DNA from: Paracoccus albicereus
GTDB lineage: Bacteria > Pseudomonadota > Alphaproteobacteria > Rhodobacterales > Rhodobacteraceae
Assembly: GCF_024359525.1 (NCBI RefSeq)
Contig: NZ_JAKZEU010000001.1
Coordinates: 62,001 to 126,000, forward strand
DNA length: 64,000 nt
Direction of reading: 5' to 3'
The notes below the pieces were generated by a model. That model ran no database searches, was not told where the DNA came from, and saw only the letters and a program-made list of their open reading frames with translations. Positions 34,022 to 42,594 of the stretch are shown here, in pieces. How positions within the stretch are numbered: position 1 is the stretch's first letter; the number at the start of each line of letters is the position of its first letter. The translations under genes and the position numbers were made by a program.

Positions 34022-34918
34022 CTACGCCTCGCCGCGGACCTGTCGCCCGCGCCACAGGATGAACACGCCGGAAAGCACTATCAGGCTTGATCCGATCAGC
34101 ATCGACAGCGTGAAGCGCTCGCCAAAGAACGCCAGCCCGAAGGCCACGCCGAACAGAAGCCGCGTATAGCGGAACGGCGTCACGGCCGAGACCTCGCCAG
34201 TGCGCATCGCCTTCATCAGACAGGAATAGGCGGCGACCCCGGACAGAACCGCCGCCAGCATCGCGCCTGCGGCCCCGGCGGCCGGCATCACCAGCGCCGT
34301 GCGATCCCACAGCGCGACCAGCACCCCGGCGATCACCACCGCGCCGAAGCCGTAAAGCCCCAGGATCGCCGTGCTCAGCGAGGCGGGCGCGGCACGGCTT
34401 GCCAGATCGCGGCCCGCAAATCCGATCATGCCGATCACCGCCAGAAGCGACAGGGCGGAAAACCCTTCGGCTCCCGGCTTCACGATCACCACCACCCCCG
34501 CAAGCCCGACGACGATGGCCAGCCACCGCCGCCAGCCGACCTTTTCACCGAACAGCAACGCGGCGCCCGCGACCACGACCAGCGGGGTGGCCTGCAGGAT
34601 CACCGTCGCCGCCGACAGCGGTATCAGCGTGATTGCCAGCGCATAGAACAGCCGCCCGACGATCTCGAATCCCACCCGGATGCGCATCGGGCGCGACAGC
34701 ACGTCGGGCGAGAACAGCCGCTCTCCCCGGCTCAGGGCGAGGCCGGCAAAGACGATCGTGCCGCCCAGACCGAACAGGATCAGAATCTCCCCCACCGGGA
34801 GGGTCTTCGAGGCAGCCTTGATGAAACTGTCCTCGACCGCGAAGGCGCCCATCGCGGCGATCATCCACAGACTGCCCATCAGGTTGCCGGCCGCCGGGCC
34901 CGAGACGACGCGTTTCAC
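34022..34918 (-). CDS. DMT-superfamily transporter with two EamA domains
   Basis: This is an inner-membrane protein of 298 residues with about ten hydrophobic helices arranged as two EamA repeats (first half to about residue 145, second from WLAIVVGLAGVVVIVKPG onward). N-terminal motif GSLWMIAAMGAFAVEDSFIK and the FLxxxF-type RYTRLLFGVAFGLAFFGE segment fit drug/metabolite exporters. Substrate cannot be told. It converges with rpmE and is followed by the terminator region at 33986-34012. Confidence 0.92.
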   Translation of the reverse strand: MKRVVSGPAAGNLMGSLWMIAAMGAFAVEDSFIKAASKTLPVGEILILFGLGGTIVFAGLALSRGERLFSPDVLSRPMRIRVGFEIVGRLFYALAITLIPLSAATVILQATPLVVVAGAALLFGEKVGWRRWLAIVVGLAGVVVIVKPGAEGFSALSLLAVIGMIGFAGRDLASRAAPASLSTAILGLYGFGAVVIAGVLVALWDRTALVMPAAGAAGAMLAAVLSGVAAYSCLMKAMRTGEVSAVTPFRYTRLLFGVAFGLAFFGERFTLSMLIGSSLIVLSGVFILWRGRQVRGEA

Positions 34919-34979
34919 AATGCCTCACCGATGATGGGTCTGATGCCGCGTGACGCGTCCGCGCGGCAGGGTCAATCCC

Positions 34980-35855
34980 TCACCGGCGCTCGAACCGTCC
35001 GACCGGGATCTTGAAGTATCCGTGCCCGCCCTCCTCGCTACCCGGCAGCCGACCGCCACGGATGTTGACCTGCAGCGCATGCAGCATCCGATCCGGCAGG
35101 CGCAGCGTCGCATCACGGGCATCGCGTCGCTGGATGAACGTGTCGCGGTCGATCCCGTCCTTGACGTGGATGTTGGACAGGCGGTGCTCGGCGACGGTCG
35201 CCATGTAGTTCGGCTGACGCCCCTTCTCGGGATAGTCGTGACCGACGAACAGCCGCGTCTCGGCCGGCAGGTCCAGGATCGCGCGGATCGAGTCCCACAG
35301 ATCCGCGCTCGACCCGCCCGGGAAATCCGCGCGGCTGGTGCCGGAACTGGGATACATCAGCGTGTCGTGGACAAAGGCCGCATCGCCCGCGACATAGGTG
35401 ATGGAGGCGAGCGTGTGGCCGGGCGAGAACATCACCTTGACCGGAACCTCACCAACCATGAACGTGTCGCCCTCGGCAAACAGCCGGTCCCATTGCGAGC
35501 CGTCCTGCGGCAGGTCGGGATCGTCGTAGATGTCTGCCCACAGCCGCTGGACGCCGGTGACCTTCTCGCCGATCGCGCGCGGGACACCGCCAAGCTTCCC
35601 GGCCATGTAGACCGCCGCGCTGAAATGATCCGCATGGGGATGAGTGTCGAGGATCCATTCGATCGAGATTCCCTCGTCCCGGATATAGGACAGCATCTCG
35701 TCCGCGGATTCGGTCCAGACCGCTGCGGCGGCAGGGTCGAAGTTCCAGACCGGATCGACGACCGCGCCCTTCATCGTTGCCGGATCGTGGAAGACATAGT
35801 GAAGCGAGCCGGTCGGACGGTCGAAAAAGGCACGGACGATGGGCGAGGTCGACAT
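34980..35855 (-). CDS. MBL-fold metallo-hydrolase, ETHE1/persulfide-dioxygenase-like
   Basis: The 291-residue protein has metallo-beta-lactamase metal motifs: DTHPHADHFSAA near residue 70, SPGHTLAS, VHDTLM and VGHDYPE. The GTSRADFPGG element corresponds to the R-x-D-F region of ETHE1-type persulfide dioxygenases, which oxidise glutathione persulfide with a mononuclear iron. I start at the ATG at 35853 with GGAG upstream; the longer frame has no support. Family members commonly sit with sulfide-responsive genes. Here two small genes and an Rrf2 Fe-S regulator lie upstream, but a terminator separates them, so this gene has its own AT-rich promoter. Confidence 0.88.
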   Translation of the reverse strand: MSTSPIVRAFFDRPTGSLHYVFHDPATMKGAVVDPVWNFDPAAAAVWTESADEMLSYIRDEGISIEWILDTHPHADHFSAAVYMAGKLGGVPRAIGEKVTGVQRLWADIYDDPDLPQDGSQWDRLFAEGDTFMVGEVPVKVMFSPGHTLASITYVAGDAAFVHDTLMYPSSGTSRADFPGGSSADLWDSIRAILDLPAETRLFVGHDYPEKGRQPNYMATVAEHRLSNIHVKDGIDRDTFIQRRDARDATLRLPDRMLHALQVNIRGGRLPGSEEGGHGYFKIPVGRFERR

Positions 35856-35886
35856 TGTCTGGCTCCGGCTTACATATCTAAAAAAC

Positions 35887-35894
35887 CATATATG
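35887..35894. promoter_or_regulatory. AT-rich palindrome upstream of the metallo-hydrolase
   Basis: CATATATG is an 8-bp palindrome, 32 bases before the gene start; with ATATG on the gene-proximal side (ACATATCT at 35872-35879, plus strand) it could form a longer CATAT...ATATG dyad. The location is right for an operator or -35/-10 region. Which regulator, if any, binds is unknown. Confidence 0.35.
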
Positions 35895-35951
35895 ATCCTG
35901 CGCACCCTGCCGCAAGCGGCGCGCAGCGTCACATCCACCGGCTATCACATG

Positions 35952-35982
35952 AAAAGCGCCGCCCGGAACCCGGACGGCGCTT
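35952..35982 (-). terminator. Rho-independent terminator of the Rrf2-small-protein unit
   Basis: On the minus strand AAGCGCCGTCCGG pairs with CCGGGCGGCGCTT (13 bp with one G-U wobble, GTT loop) and is followed by TTTTC. It lies 20 bases after the stop of the second small gene, separating that unit from the metallo-hydrolase gene. Confidence 0.85.
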
Positions 35983-36002
35983 CGCAAAGCATGTCATGTC
36001 TT

Positions 36003-36254
36003 TCAGATGATCGGTGGCGACCCGATCCGCCCCCACCAGCCGCGCGGCGGCGTGCCGCCGATCGGATGACCCGTCACCTGCGCACCGCCCGCGTCCACGG
36101 TGACGCGCCCGTCACGATGATGGCGCAGAACCTGACCCTGCGCCGTTCCGCGGCTTCCGACGGTGATCGTGGCGAAGCCCAGATCCGGCAGCATCCCGCC
36201 ATCCGTCAACGGCTGCAGCGTCGCGCCCAGCCCTGTCATGGTCAGCACGTTCAT
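36003..36254 (-). CDS. Small protein of unknown function (83 aa), second of an overlapping pair
   Basis: I do not recognise this protein. It begins MNVLTMTGLGATLQPLTDGG; the central part is predicted beta-rich (FATITVGSRGTAQGQVLRHH, RVTVDAGGAQV) and it ends GWWGRIGSPPII. The ATG overlaps the stop of the preceding gene as ATGA, which together with the strong terminator just downstream supports a real, coupled gene. No signal peptide, membrane helix or cysteine is present. Partner of the upstream 83-residue protein. Confidence 0.65.
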   Translation of the reverse strand: MNVLTMTGLGATLQPLTDGGMLPDLGFATITVGSRGTAQGQVLRHHRDGRVTVDAGGAQVTGHPIGGTPPRGWWGRIGSPPII

Positions 36255-36502
36255 GATCGCACCGACCGGACTTTCCGAACCGGCTCGATATGCGTCATCC
36301 ACCGTTCCGGGTCGCGATTGCGCAGCAGCTCGGCGGCGGCCTGTTGTGGATCGCGGCTATAGATCACCAGCGGAATGTCGGCGATGCAATGCGCCATGCC
36401 CGTCGCTCGGTCGATCAGCCGCACCGCATAGCAAGGGGTCACCGGCATCCAAGCAGCTCTCGCGCTCTGCGCGAACTCGCCCAGATGGTTCAGCATGGTC
36501 AT
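36251..36502 (-). CDS. Small protein of unknown function (83 aa), first of an overlapping pair
   Basis: I do not recognise this protein. An excellent AAGGAG ribosome site precedes MTMLNHLGEFAQSARAAW. It has a mixed alpha/beta pattern with PCYAVRLIDRATGMAHCIAD and EPVRKVRSVRS at the C-terminus; two cysteines are present. It is the first gene after the Rrf2 regulator (gap 122 bases) and overlaps the next small gene by ATGA. A 25-bp dyad lies 50 bases upstream. The regulator-dyad-gene arrangement suggests control by the Rrf2 protein. Confidence 0.7.
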   Translation of the reverse strand: MTMLNHLGEFAQSARAAWMPVTPCYAVRLIDRATGMAHCIADIPLVIYSRDPQQAAAELLRNRDPERWMTHIEPVRKVRSVRS

Positions 36503-36551
36503 GACGATCTCCTTTTCCCGTCAGACGCGTCGGGTCGTCCCCTGACGTGTT

Positions 36552-36576
36552 AATTACGACACAAGCGGTCGTGATT
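36552..36576. promoter_or_regulatory. Candidate Rrf2-type operator
   Basis: AATTACGAC and GTCGTGATT form an inverted repeat matching at 8 of 9 positions with a 7-base centre. It sits in an AT-rich spacer directly upstream of the two small genes and downstream of the Rrf2 gene. Rrf2 proteins bind dyads of about this length. Confidence 0.5.
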
Positions 36577-36624
36577 ATCAACGAAAATATCTAGCGATGA
36601 GATCGTGTATTTAAGCCTTGCGCG

Positions 36625-37092
36625 TCAGTCGCTTGCTTGAACTTCGGGGATGGAATCGAGCGGCAGCGGCGCGCCGTCGCCGACCAGGTCGGCCAGCGTC
36701 AGCGATTCGAGAAGCAGCAGGTAGGACCAGAACACACCGGCGAAGGTGCGGCGAAGGCGGCAGCTCGCCTCGTCCGTGCAGTCCTCACAGCGCTGATAGG
36801 CCGTGCGCGACAGGCAAGGCAGCGGCGCGATCGGACCGTCGATCTGGCGCAACAACCCTTCCAGCGGAATCTGGCGCGGATCGCGGGCCAGCCGATAGCC
36901 GCCACGCCGCCCCCGGATCGAGGTGACCACACCCGCATTGCGCAGGCTCAGCATGATATGTTCCAGAAACCGCTTCGGCGCGCCCGATCGCCGTGCGATC
37001 TCTTCGATCTGCAGGGCGGTATCGGTGTCGGCCCGCTCATCGGCCAGCACGATCAGCGCCTTCAGCGCGTATTTCATCTTTTGCGTGATCAT
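36625..37092 (-). CDS. Rrf2 family transcriptional regulator with Fe-S cysteines
   Basis: The 155-residue product has an N-terminal winged helix (MKYALKALIVLADE, IARRSGAPKRFLEHIMLSL, the wing SIRGRRGGYRLARDP) and a cysteine cluster C-x8-C-x2-C-x5-C in CLSRTAYQRCEDCTDEASC. The spacing differs from IscR but has enough ligands for an iron-sulfur cluster, so it may sense redox, iron or sulfur compounds. The ATG at 37090-37092 is chosen from AGGA upstream and family N-termini. It is divergent from mipZ and lies upstream of two small genes with a candidate operator between. Confidence 0.9.
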   Translation of the reverse strand: MITQKMKYALKALIVLADERADTDTALQIEEIARRSGAPKRFLEHIMLSLRNAGVVTSIRGRRGGYRLARDPRQIPLEGLLRQIDGPIAPLPCLSRTAYQRCEDCTDEASCRLRRTFAGVFWSYLLLLESLTLADLVGDGAPLPLDSIPEVQASD

Positions 37093-37222
37093 GTCCAATC
37101 CTAGACCGGGTCGCGGCGCCGCACAACGCACGGAACAACCTGCGCTTTTCATCCCGCCGCCTTTTCAATCGCCGGCCTCGCCGCTAGGGTCGCGCCGGAT
37201 CGCAACGGGGGCGCGGACAGGT

Positions 37223-37993
37223 TTGGCGCATATCATCGTCGTCGGGAACGAAAAGGGCGGTTCGGGCAAGTCCACCACCTCGATGCATGTCGCAACCGCG
37301 CTGGCGCGGATGGGCCACCGCGTCGGCGCGCTGGATCTGGACGTGCGCCAGCGCAGTTTCGGGCGCTACCTGGAAAACCGGATGGCCTATCTCAAGCGCA
37401 AGGGACTGGACCTGCCGACGCCGATCCTCGGCACGCTGGGCGAAGGCTCCGACCCGCTGTCGCCCGCGATGGAGGCTTTGGAGCCCGATTGCGACTTCAT
37501 CCTGCTCGACTGTCCCGGCTCGCACACGCGGCTCAGCCAGATCGCGCATACGCTTGCGGATACGCTGGTCACGCCGATGAACGACAGCTTCATCGACTTC
37601 GATCTGCTGGCCCGGATGTCGCCCGAAGGGAAGGTGCTAGGTCCCTCGATCTATGCCGAGATGGTCTGGGCCGCACGCCAGATGCGGGCCGAGGCGGGGG
37701 CAGGCCCGATCGACTGGCTGGTGCTGCGCAACCGGCTCGGGACGCAGCAGATGCACAACAAGCGCAAGGTCGGAACTGCGCTGACCGCGCTGTCCAAGCG
37801 CATCGGGTTTCGCGTCGCGCCCGGCTTTTCGGAACGGGTCATCTTCCGCGAACTGTTCCCGCGGGGGCTGACCCTGCTGGATCTGCGCGACATCGGCACG
37901 CAGAACCTCTCGATGTCGAACATTGCCGCGCGTCAGGAGCTGCGTGATCTCGTGGCCGAGCTTGGTTTACCCGGCGTCAGCGTCGATTTCTGA
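37223..37993 (+). CDS. mipZ: Division-plane positioning ATPase MipZ (TTG start)
   Basis: MipZ is a ParA/MinD-type ATPase that forms gradients from the poles and keeps FtsZ at mid-cell in alphaproteobacteria. The 256-residue product has the deviant Walker A GNEKGGSGKSTTS at the N-terminus, LDLDVRQRSFGRYLENR (typical MipZ DLDxRQ), and ILLDCPGSHT. No ATG exists at the right place; the family N-terminus AHIIVVGNEKGG is reached by a TTG at 37223. An ATG further upstream would add 100 residues overlapping the divergent Rrf2 gene. No parB is nearby, in keeping with MipZ loci. Confidence 0.92.
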   Translation: MAHIIVVGNEKGGSGKSTTSMHVATALARMGHRVGALDLDVRQRSFGRYLENRMAYLKRKGLDLPTPILGTLGEGSDPLSPAMEALEPDCDFILLDCPGSHTRLSQIAHTLADTLVTPMNDSFIDFDLLARMSPEGKVLGPSIYAEMVWAARQMRAEAGAGPIDWLVLRNRLGTQQMHNKRKVGTALTALSKRIGFRVAPGFSERVIFRELFPRGLTLLDLRDIGTQNLSMSNIAARQELRDLVAELGLPGVSVDF

Positions 37994-38113
37994 TAAACTC
38001 TGCGGCACAGTCGCGTGCGATCCAGTCAAATGGCGGGCCGGGCGATTGTTGCAAGGCCGGCTGTTGCCTATCTTGGTCACGCCGACGTTCCGACGACAGG
38101 TGGTCCCGACCCG

Positions 38114-39388
38114 ATGCGATCTCTTCTGGCCGCGCTTGCCCTTACGCTTCTGGCACAGCCTTCGCTTGCCCAGGACGATGTCGCCGCATCGCCCGCCGCC
38201 GCTCCTTCCGTTACGGTCGCTTCTGCGCAAATCGCCGAGGTCAGGGCCGAGGTGCCGGTCTCTGGCACGCTCGTCGCCCGGCAGGAAGTGCAGGTCTTTC
38301 CCCAGGTCTCCGGCTTCGAGATCACCGAACTGCTGGTCGAAGCGGGCGATCAGGTGACGGCTGGCCAGCTTCTCGCCCGCGTCTCCGACAGCACGCTCGC
38401 CGCACAGCTGAAACAGGCCGAGGCCGAATATCAGCGGGCGCAGGCCGGCGTCGGGCAGGCCCGCAGCCAGATCGCCAGCGCCGAGGCCGCGCGCACGCAG
38501 GCCGTCACCGCGCTGGACCGCGCGCAGCGGCTGCGCGACAGCGGCAACGCCTCGCAGGCGGCCCTGGATCAGGCCGTCGCGGCTGAGGCGAATGCCCAGG
38601 CCCAAGCCGCCTCTGCATCAGACGGTCTTGCCGTCGCCGAAGCGGCGCTGGCCCAGGCCGATGCCGCACGCAGCATCGCCGCGCTGAACCTTGAGCACAC
38701 GCGCATCAAGGCGCCGGTCGCGGGCCTGATCGTCGACCGCAACGCCCGGCTTGGCGCCATCGCCGCGCCCGGCGCCGAACCTCTGTTCACCATCGTCGCC
38801 GGCGGCGATATCGAAGTCTCCGCCGAAGTCATCGAAACCGCCCTGCAATCGCTGGAACCGGGGCTACCCGCTCGCGTCCAGGTCGCCGGTGTCGGCGCGA
38901 TCGAGGGCAAGGTGCGCCTGGTCCCGGCCAGCGTCGATCCCGTCACCCGACTGGGCCTGGTCAGGATCTCGCTCACTTCCGATCCGCGCCTGCGCACCGG
39001 TCTCTTCGCCAGCGGCTGGATCACCACCGCAGTCCGCGATGCGGTCACCATTCCCTCGGCCGCGATCCTCGCCGATGCCGAAGGCGAAACCGTCCGCGTC
39101 GTGGGCGATGCCGGCATGGTCGAGGTGCGCCCGGTCAGGGCCGGCCTCTTGTGGGACGGGCGGCGCGAGATCGCAGAGGGTCTGGCCGAGGGCGAGACCG
39201 TCATCGCCCGCTCGGGCGCCTTCTTCCGCACCGGCGATCAGATCACCCCGATCCGCCCTGCCGAGCCGGCTCAGCCGACCGACGCGCCCAGCCCCACCGC
39301 CAGCACAACGCCCCAGCCCGACCGCACGCCCATCGGCGCCGCCGACGCGGCAGAGGCGCCGGCCACCACCGCCTCGCGCCAGCCATGA
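38114..39388 (+). CDS. RND efflux periplasmic adaptor subunit (MFP/HlyD family)
   Basis: This is a periplasmic linker between an RND pump and an outer-membrane channel. The 424-residue product has a signal peptide (MRSLLAALALTLLAQPSLAQ), a first half-lipoyl segment (VPVSGTLVARQEVQVFPQVSG, VEAGDQVTAGQLLARV), an Ala/Gln-rich alpha-helical hairpin about residues 95-195, the second half-lipoyl (IKAPVAGLIVDRNARLG), a beta-barrel domain, and a Pro/Thr/Ala-rich tail of about 45 residues. Its stop overlaps the pump start by ATGA. No regulator or outer-membrane factor gene lies next to the pair. Confidence 0.94.
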   Translation: MRSLLAALALTLLAQPSLAQDDVAASPAAAPSVTVASAQIAEVRAEVPVSGTLVARQEVQVFPQVSGFEITELLVEAGDQVTAGQLLARVSDSTLAAQLKQAEAEYQRAQAGVGQARSQIASAEAARTQAVTALDRAQRLRDSGNASQAALDQAVAAEANAQAQAASASDGLAVAEAALAQADAARSIAALNLEHTRIKAPVAGLIVDRNARLGAIAAPGAEPLFTIVAGGDIEVSAEVIETALQSLEPGLPARVQVAGVGAIEGKVRLVPASVDPVTRLGLVRISLTSDPRLRTGLFASGWITTAVRDAVTIPSAAILADAEGETVRVVGDAGMVEVRPVRAGLLWDGRREIAEGLAEGETVIARSGAFFRTGDQITPIRPAEPAQPTDAPSPTASTTPQPDRTPIGAADAAEAPATTASRQP

Positions 39389-42300
39389 ACCTGTCCACCT
39401 GGTCGATCCGGCATCCCGTTCCGCCCATCGCGATCTTTCTGGTCCTGCTGGTCGTCGGCCTGTTCAGCTTTCAGCGCCTGCCGGTCACGGCGATGCCCAA
39501 CATCGACCTGCCCATCGTCAGCGTCACCGTGGCCCAGCCCGGTGCCGCGCCGACGGAACTGACCACGCAGGTCATCCAGCCGATCGAGGATTCCATTTCC
39601 TCGATCACCGGGGTTCGCCATATCAGCGCCACCGCCAGCGACAGCGCCGCGAACATCACCGTCGAATTCGAGCTGGAAACCGATACCGACCGCGCGGTCA
39701 ACGACGTCAAGGATGCAGTCGCCAATGTCCGCTCGGACCTGCCCGAAAGCATCAGCGAGCCCATCGTCACCCGCATCGATATCGAGGGCTTTCCGATCCT
39801 GACCTACGCGGTCAGCGACCCGACCCGCACGATCGAGGAAGTGTCGAAATTCACCGACGACGTGATCGGGCGCGAATTGTCGAACGTGGACGGCGTCGGC
39901 AAGATCGGCCGCATCGGTGGTGCCGACCGCGAGATCAAGGTCGAGCTTGATCCCGACCGCCTGCTGGCCCACGGCCTGACCGCCGCCGAGATCTCGCAGC
40001 AGCTTCGCGCCAAGAACATCGATCTGGGCGGCGGGCGCGGCGATCTGTCGGGCACGGAATACTCGATCCGCACGCTCGGCGCCGCGGACAGCGTCGCGCA
40101 ACTGGCAGCGACACCCATCGCCATCGCGAACGGCCGCACGATCCGGCTGGATCAACTGGGCGAGGTGATCGACGGCGCGTCCGAGGAACGCAGCTTCGCG
40201 CTGATGGACGGCCAGCCGGTCGTGGCCTTCGGCGTCTATCGCGCCTCGGGCAAGTCCGATCTGGGCGCAGGCGACGGCACCAAGGATAAGCTGGCAGAGA
40301 TCGCCGCCCGCTATCCCGACACCCGGATCACGCTGATCGACGATTCCACCACCTACACCGCCGACAGCTACCATTCCGCGATGGAAACGCTTTACGAAGG
40401 CGCGGCCCTGGCGGTGATCGTGGTGTTCCTGTTCCTGCGTAACTGGCGCGCGACGCTGATCGCCGCCGTCGCGCTGCCGCTGTCCATCATCCCCACCTTC
40501 TTCGTGATGCAATGGCTGGGCTTCACGCTGAACGGCATCTCCCTTCTGGGGATCACGCTGGTCACCGGGATCCTCGTCGATGATGCCATCGTCGAGATCG
40601 AGAACATCGTCCGACACATCCACATGGGCCTGCCCGCCTACGAGGCGAGCGAAGAGGCCGCGAACGAGATCGGCCTGACGGTCATCGCGATCAGCTTCTC
40701 CATCGTCGCGGTCTTCGCCCCGGTCAGCTTCATGGGCGGCATTGCCGGGCAGTATTTCAAGCAGTTCGGACTGACCGTCGCGGTCTCGGTCCTGTTCTCG
40801 CTTCTGGTCGCGCGGATCATCACGCCGATGATGGCCGCCTACCTTCTGCGCGACGCAAAGGGCATCGCCGAACCGAAGGATGGCTTCCTGATGCGCGGGC
40901 TGATGTCGGTGCTGCGCTGGACGCTACGCCATCGCGGCCTGACGCTGCTGGCAGGGTTGGGCATCTTCGCGGGCTCGATCTATTCGGCGACGCTGTTGCC
41001 GACCGAATTCATCCCCGCCCAGGATGTCGGCCGCAGCCAGGTCGAGATCGAGCTGCCGCCCGGCTCCCCCCTCTCCGAAACCGAAGATGCGGCCCGTGCG
41101 CTCAGCCACCGCATCGCCGAGACGCCAGAGGTTCGCACGGTCTTCGTCGAGGGCGGCTCGTCCAAGGTCAGCAAGGCGCGGCTGATGATCAACTACGGCG
41201 ACCGCGCCGACCGCGACCGTACCCAGTTCGAGCTTGAGGATGAGCTGAAGGCCCGTTTGGCCGGCACGCCCGACATGCGCATCAATTTCCAGAACGAGGC
41301 GGGGCAAAACGATCTGACCATCTCGGTCCTCGGCGATGATGAGGATGCGACCGCACAGGCGGCTGAGCGCCTGATGGCGGCGATGTCCGGTCTGGATACG
41401 CTGGAGAGTGTCACCTCCTCCGCGAACCTTCAGCGGCCGGAAATCCAGATCCACCCCAAGGGCGACATCGCGACCCAGCTTGGCGTGACCGCCAGCGCGC
41501 TCGCCTCGACCCTCCGCGTGGCGACCCTGGGCGACACCGAATCGAACCTCGCCAAGTTCAACACCGGCGACGAACAACTGCCCATCGTGGTGCGACTGCG
41601 CGAATCCGCGCGTCAGGACCTGATGACGGTGCAGAACCTGCGGGTGCCCTCCTCCGCCGGGCAGGTGCCGCTCTATGCGGTGGCCGACGTGCGCCTCGCC
41701 TCGGGCGCGACCGAAATCAGTCGTTACGACCGGCAATATCGCACCACGGTCTCCGCCAACCTCGCCGACGGCGCCCTTCTGGGTCCGGTCAACGCGCAGG
41801 TGCAGGAATTGCAGGCGCAGGTGGACATGCCGCCCGGCACCACGATTCAGCCGTCCGGCGACGCCGAAATCATGGGCGAGGTCTTCGGGGCCTTCGGCAC
41901 CGCCATGGCCGCCGGGATCATGCTGGTCTACGTCGTGCTGGTCCTGCTGTTCCACAACTTCATCACCCCGATCGCGATCCTGTTGTCGCTGCCCCTGGCC
42001 ATCGGCGGGGCCATCCTGGCGCTCTTCCTGACCGGCAAGTCGATCAGCATGGCGGTGGTCATCGGCTTCCTGATGCTGATGGGGATCGTGACCAAGAACG
42101 CGATCATGCTGGTCGAATTCGCGCTGACCTCGATGGAGGAAGGCACACCCAAGCGCGAGGCGATCCTGGACGCCGCGCACAAACGCGCCCGGCCCATCGT
42201 GATGACCACGATCGCGATGAGCGCAGGCATGGTCCCCTCGGCGCTTGGCATCGCCGCAGGCGGCGAGTTCCGCTCGCCCATGGCCATCGCGGTGATCGGC

Positions 42301-42441
42301 GGCCTGCTCCTCTCGACGGTTTTGTCGCTGCTGTTCGTGCCATCGCTCTTCTCTGTGATCCACGGCGGGCAGCGTCGCGTCTTCGGCAGGCTCGCCCGTC
42401 GCATCGGCCTGAACAGCGCCCGGGAAGTCCCGGCGGAGTAA
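39385..42441 (+). CDS. RND family efflux pump, inner-membrane permease
   Basis: This is a proton-driven exporter of 1018 residues. It starts MNLSTWSIRHPVPPIAIF and contains the family signatures: MPNIDLPIVSVTVAQPGA, two large periplasmic loops, twelve membrane helices in two sets of six, GILVDDAIVEIENIVRH (TM4 with the proton-relay Asp), FAPVSFMGGIAGQYFKQFG, and the second-half GFLMLMGIVTKNAIMLVEFA. It is of the HAE1/AcrB-like class; substrate not predictable. The ATG overlaps the adaptor stop. Genes end before a convergent spacer with tandem repeats. Confidence 0.95.
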   Translation: MNLSTWSIRHPVPPIAIFLVLLVVGLFSFQRLPVTAMPNIDLPIVSVTVAQPGAAPTELTTQVIQPIEDSISSITGVRHISATASDSAANITVEFELETDTDRAVNDVKDAVANVRSDLPESISEPIVTRIDIEGFPILTYAVSDPTRTIEEVSKFTDDVIGRELSNVDGVGKIGRIGGADREIKVELDPDRLLAHGLTAAEISQQLRAKNIDLGGGRGDLSGTEYSIRTLGAADSVAQLAATPIAIANGRTIRLDQLGEVIDGASEERSFALMDGQPVVAFGVYRASGKSDLGAGDGTKDKLAEIAARYPDTRITLIDDSTTYTADSYHSAMETLYEGAALAVIVVFLFLRNWRATLIAAVALPLSIIPTFFVMQWLGFTLNGISLLGITLVTGILVDDAIVEIENIVRHIHMGLPAYEASEEAANEIGLTVIAISFSIVAVFAPVSFMGGIAGQYFKQFGLTVAVSVLFSLLVARIITPMMAAYLLRDAKGIAEPKDGFLMRGLMSVLRWTLRHRGLTLLAGLGIFAGSIYSATLLPTEFIPAQDVGRSQVEIELPPGSPLSETEDAARALSHRIAETPEVRTVFVEGGSSKVSKARLMINYGDRADRDRTQFELEDELKARLAGTPDMRINFQNEAGQNDLTISVLGDDEDATAQAAERLMAAMSGLDTLESVTSSANLQRPEIQIHPKGDIATQLGVTASALASTLRVATLGDTESNLAKFNTGDEQLPIVVRLRESARQDLMTVQNLRVPSSAGQVPLYAVADVRLASGATEISRYDRQYRTTVSANLADGALLGPVNAQVQELQAQVDMPPGTTIQPSGDAEIMGEVFGAFGTAMAAGIMLVYVVLVLLFHNFITPIAILLSLPLAIGGAILALFLTGKSISMAVVIGFLMLMGIVTKNAIMLVEFALTSMEEGTPKREAILDAAHKRARPIVMTTIAMSAGMVPSALGIAAGGEFRSPMAIAVIGGLLLSTVLSLLFVPSLFSVIHGGQRRVFGRLARRIGLNSAREVPAE

Positions 42442-42509
42442 GGGCCTTGGCAGCCCTTGGGCGCCACAAAGCGGCGCAACACCGTCAGCGGGTGCCGCGG
42501 TCGCCTAAC

Positions 42510-42564
42510 CCCTTCTTCTTCAGTCAAATATCCCCGCCGGAGGCATCCCGGCGCCAGCCGGGAT
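42510..42564. repeat. REP-like intergenic element, copy 2, with perfect hairpin
   Basis: Bases 42510-42536 match 31112-31139 at 19 of 27 positions (shared CCCTTCT and ATATCC). It is followed by ATCCCGGC-GCCA-GCCGGGAT at 42545-42564, a perfect 8-bp stem. The arrangement resembles repetitive extragenic palindromes; only a genome-wide count could confirm that. Confidence 0.45.
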
Positions 42565-42594
42565 CTCTTAACGCTTCCTGAACCGCACGTCCGC

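Noticed and set aside
36625..37092. Calling the Rrf2 protein IscR or NsrR
   Set aside because: The cysteine spacing does not match IscR, and no isc/suf or NO-detoxification genes are nearby, so only the family is named.
39271..40623. 450-codon antisense frame under the RND genes
   Set aside because: Shadow of the adaptor and pump coding sequence; no family features.
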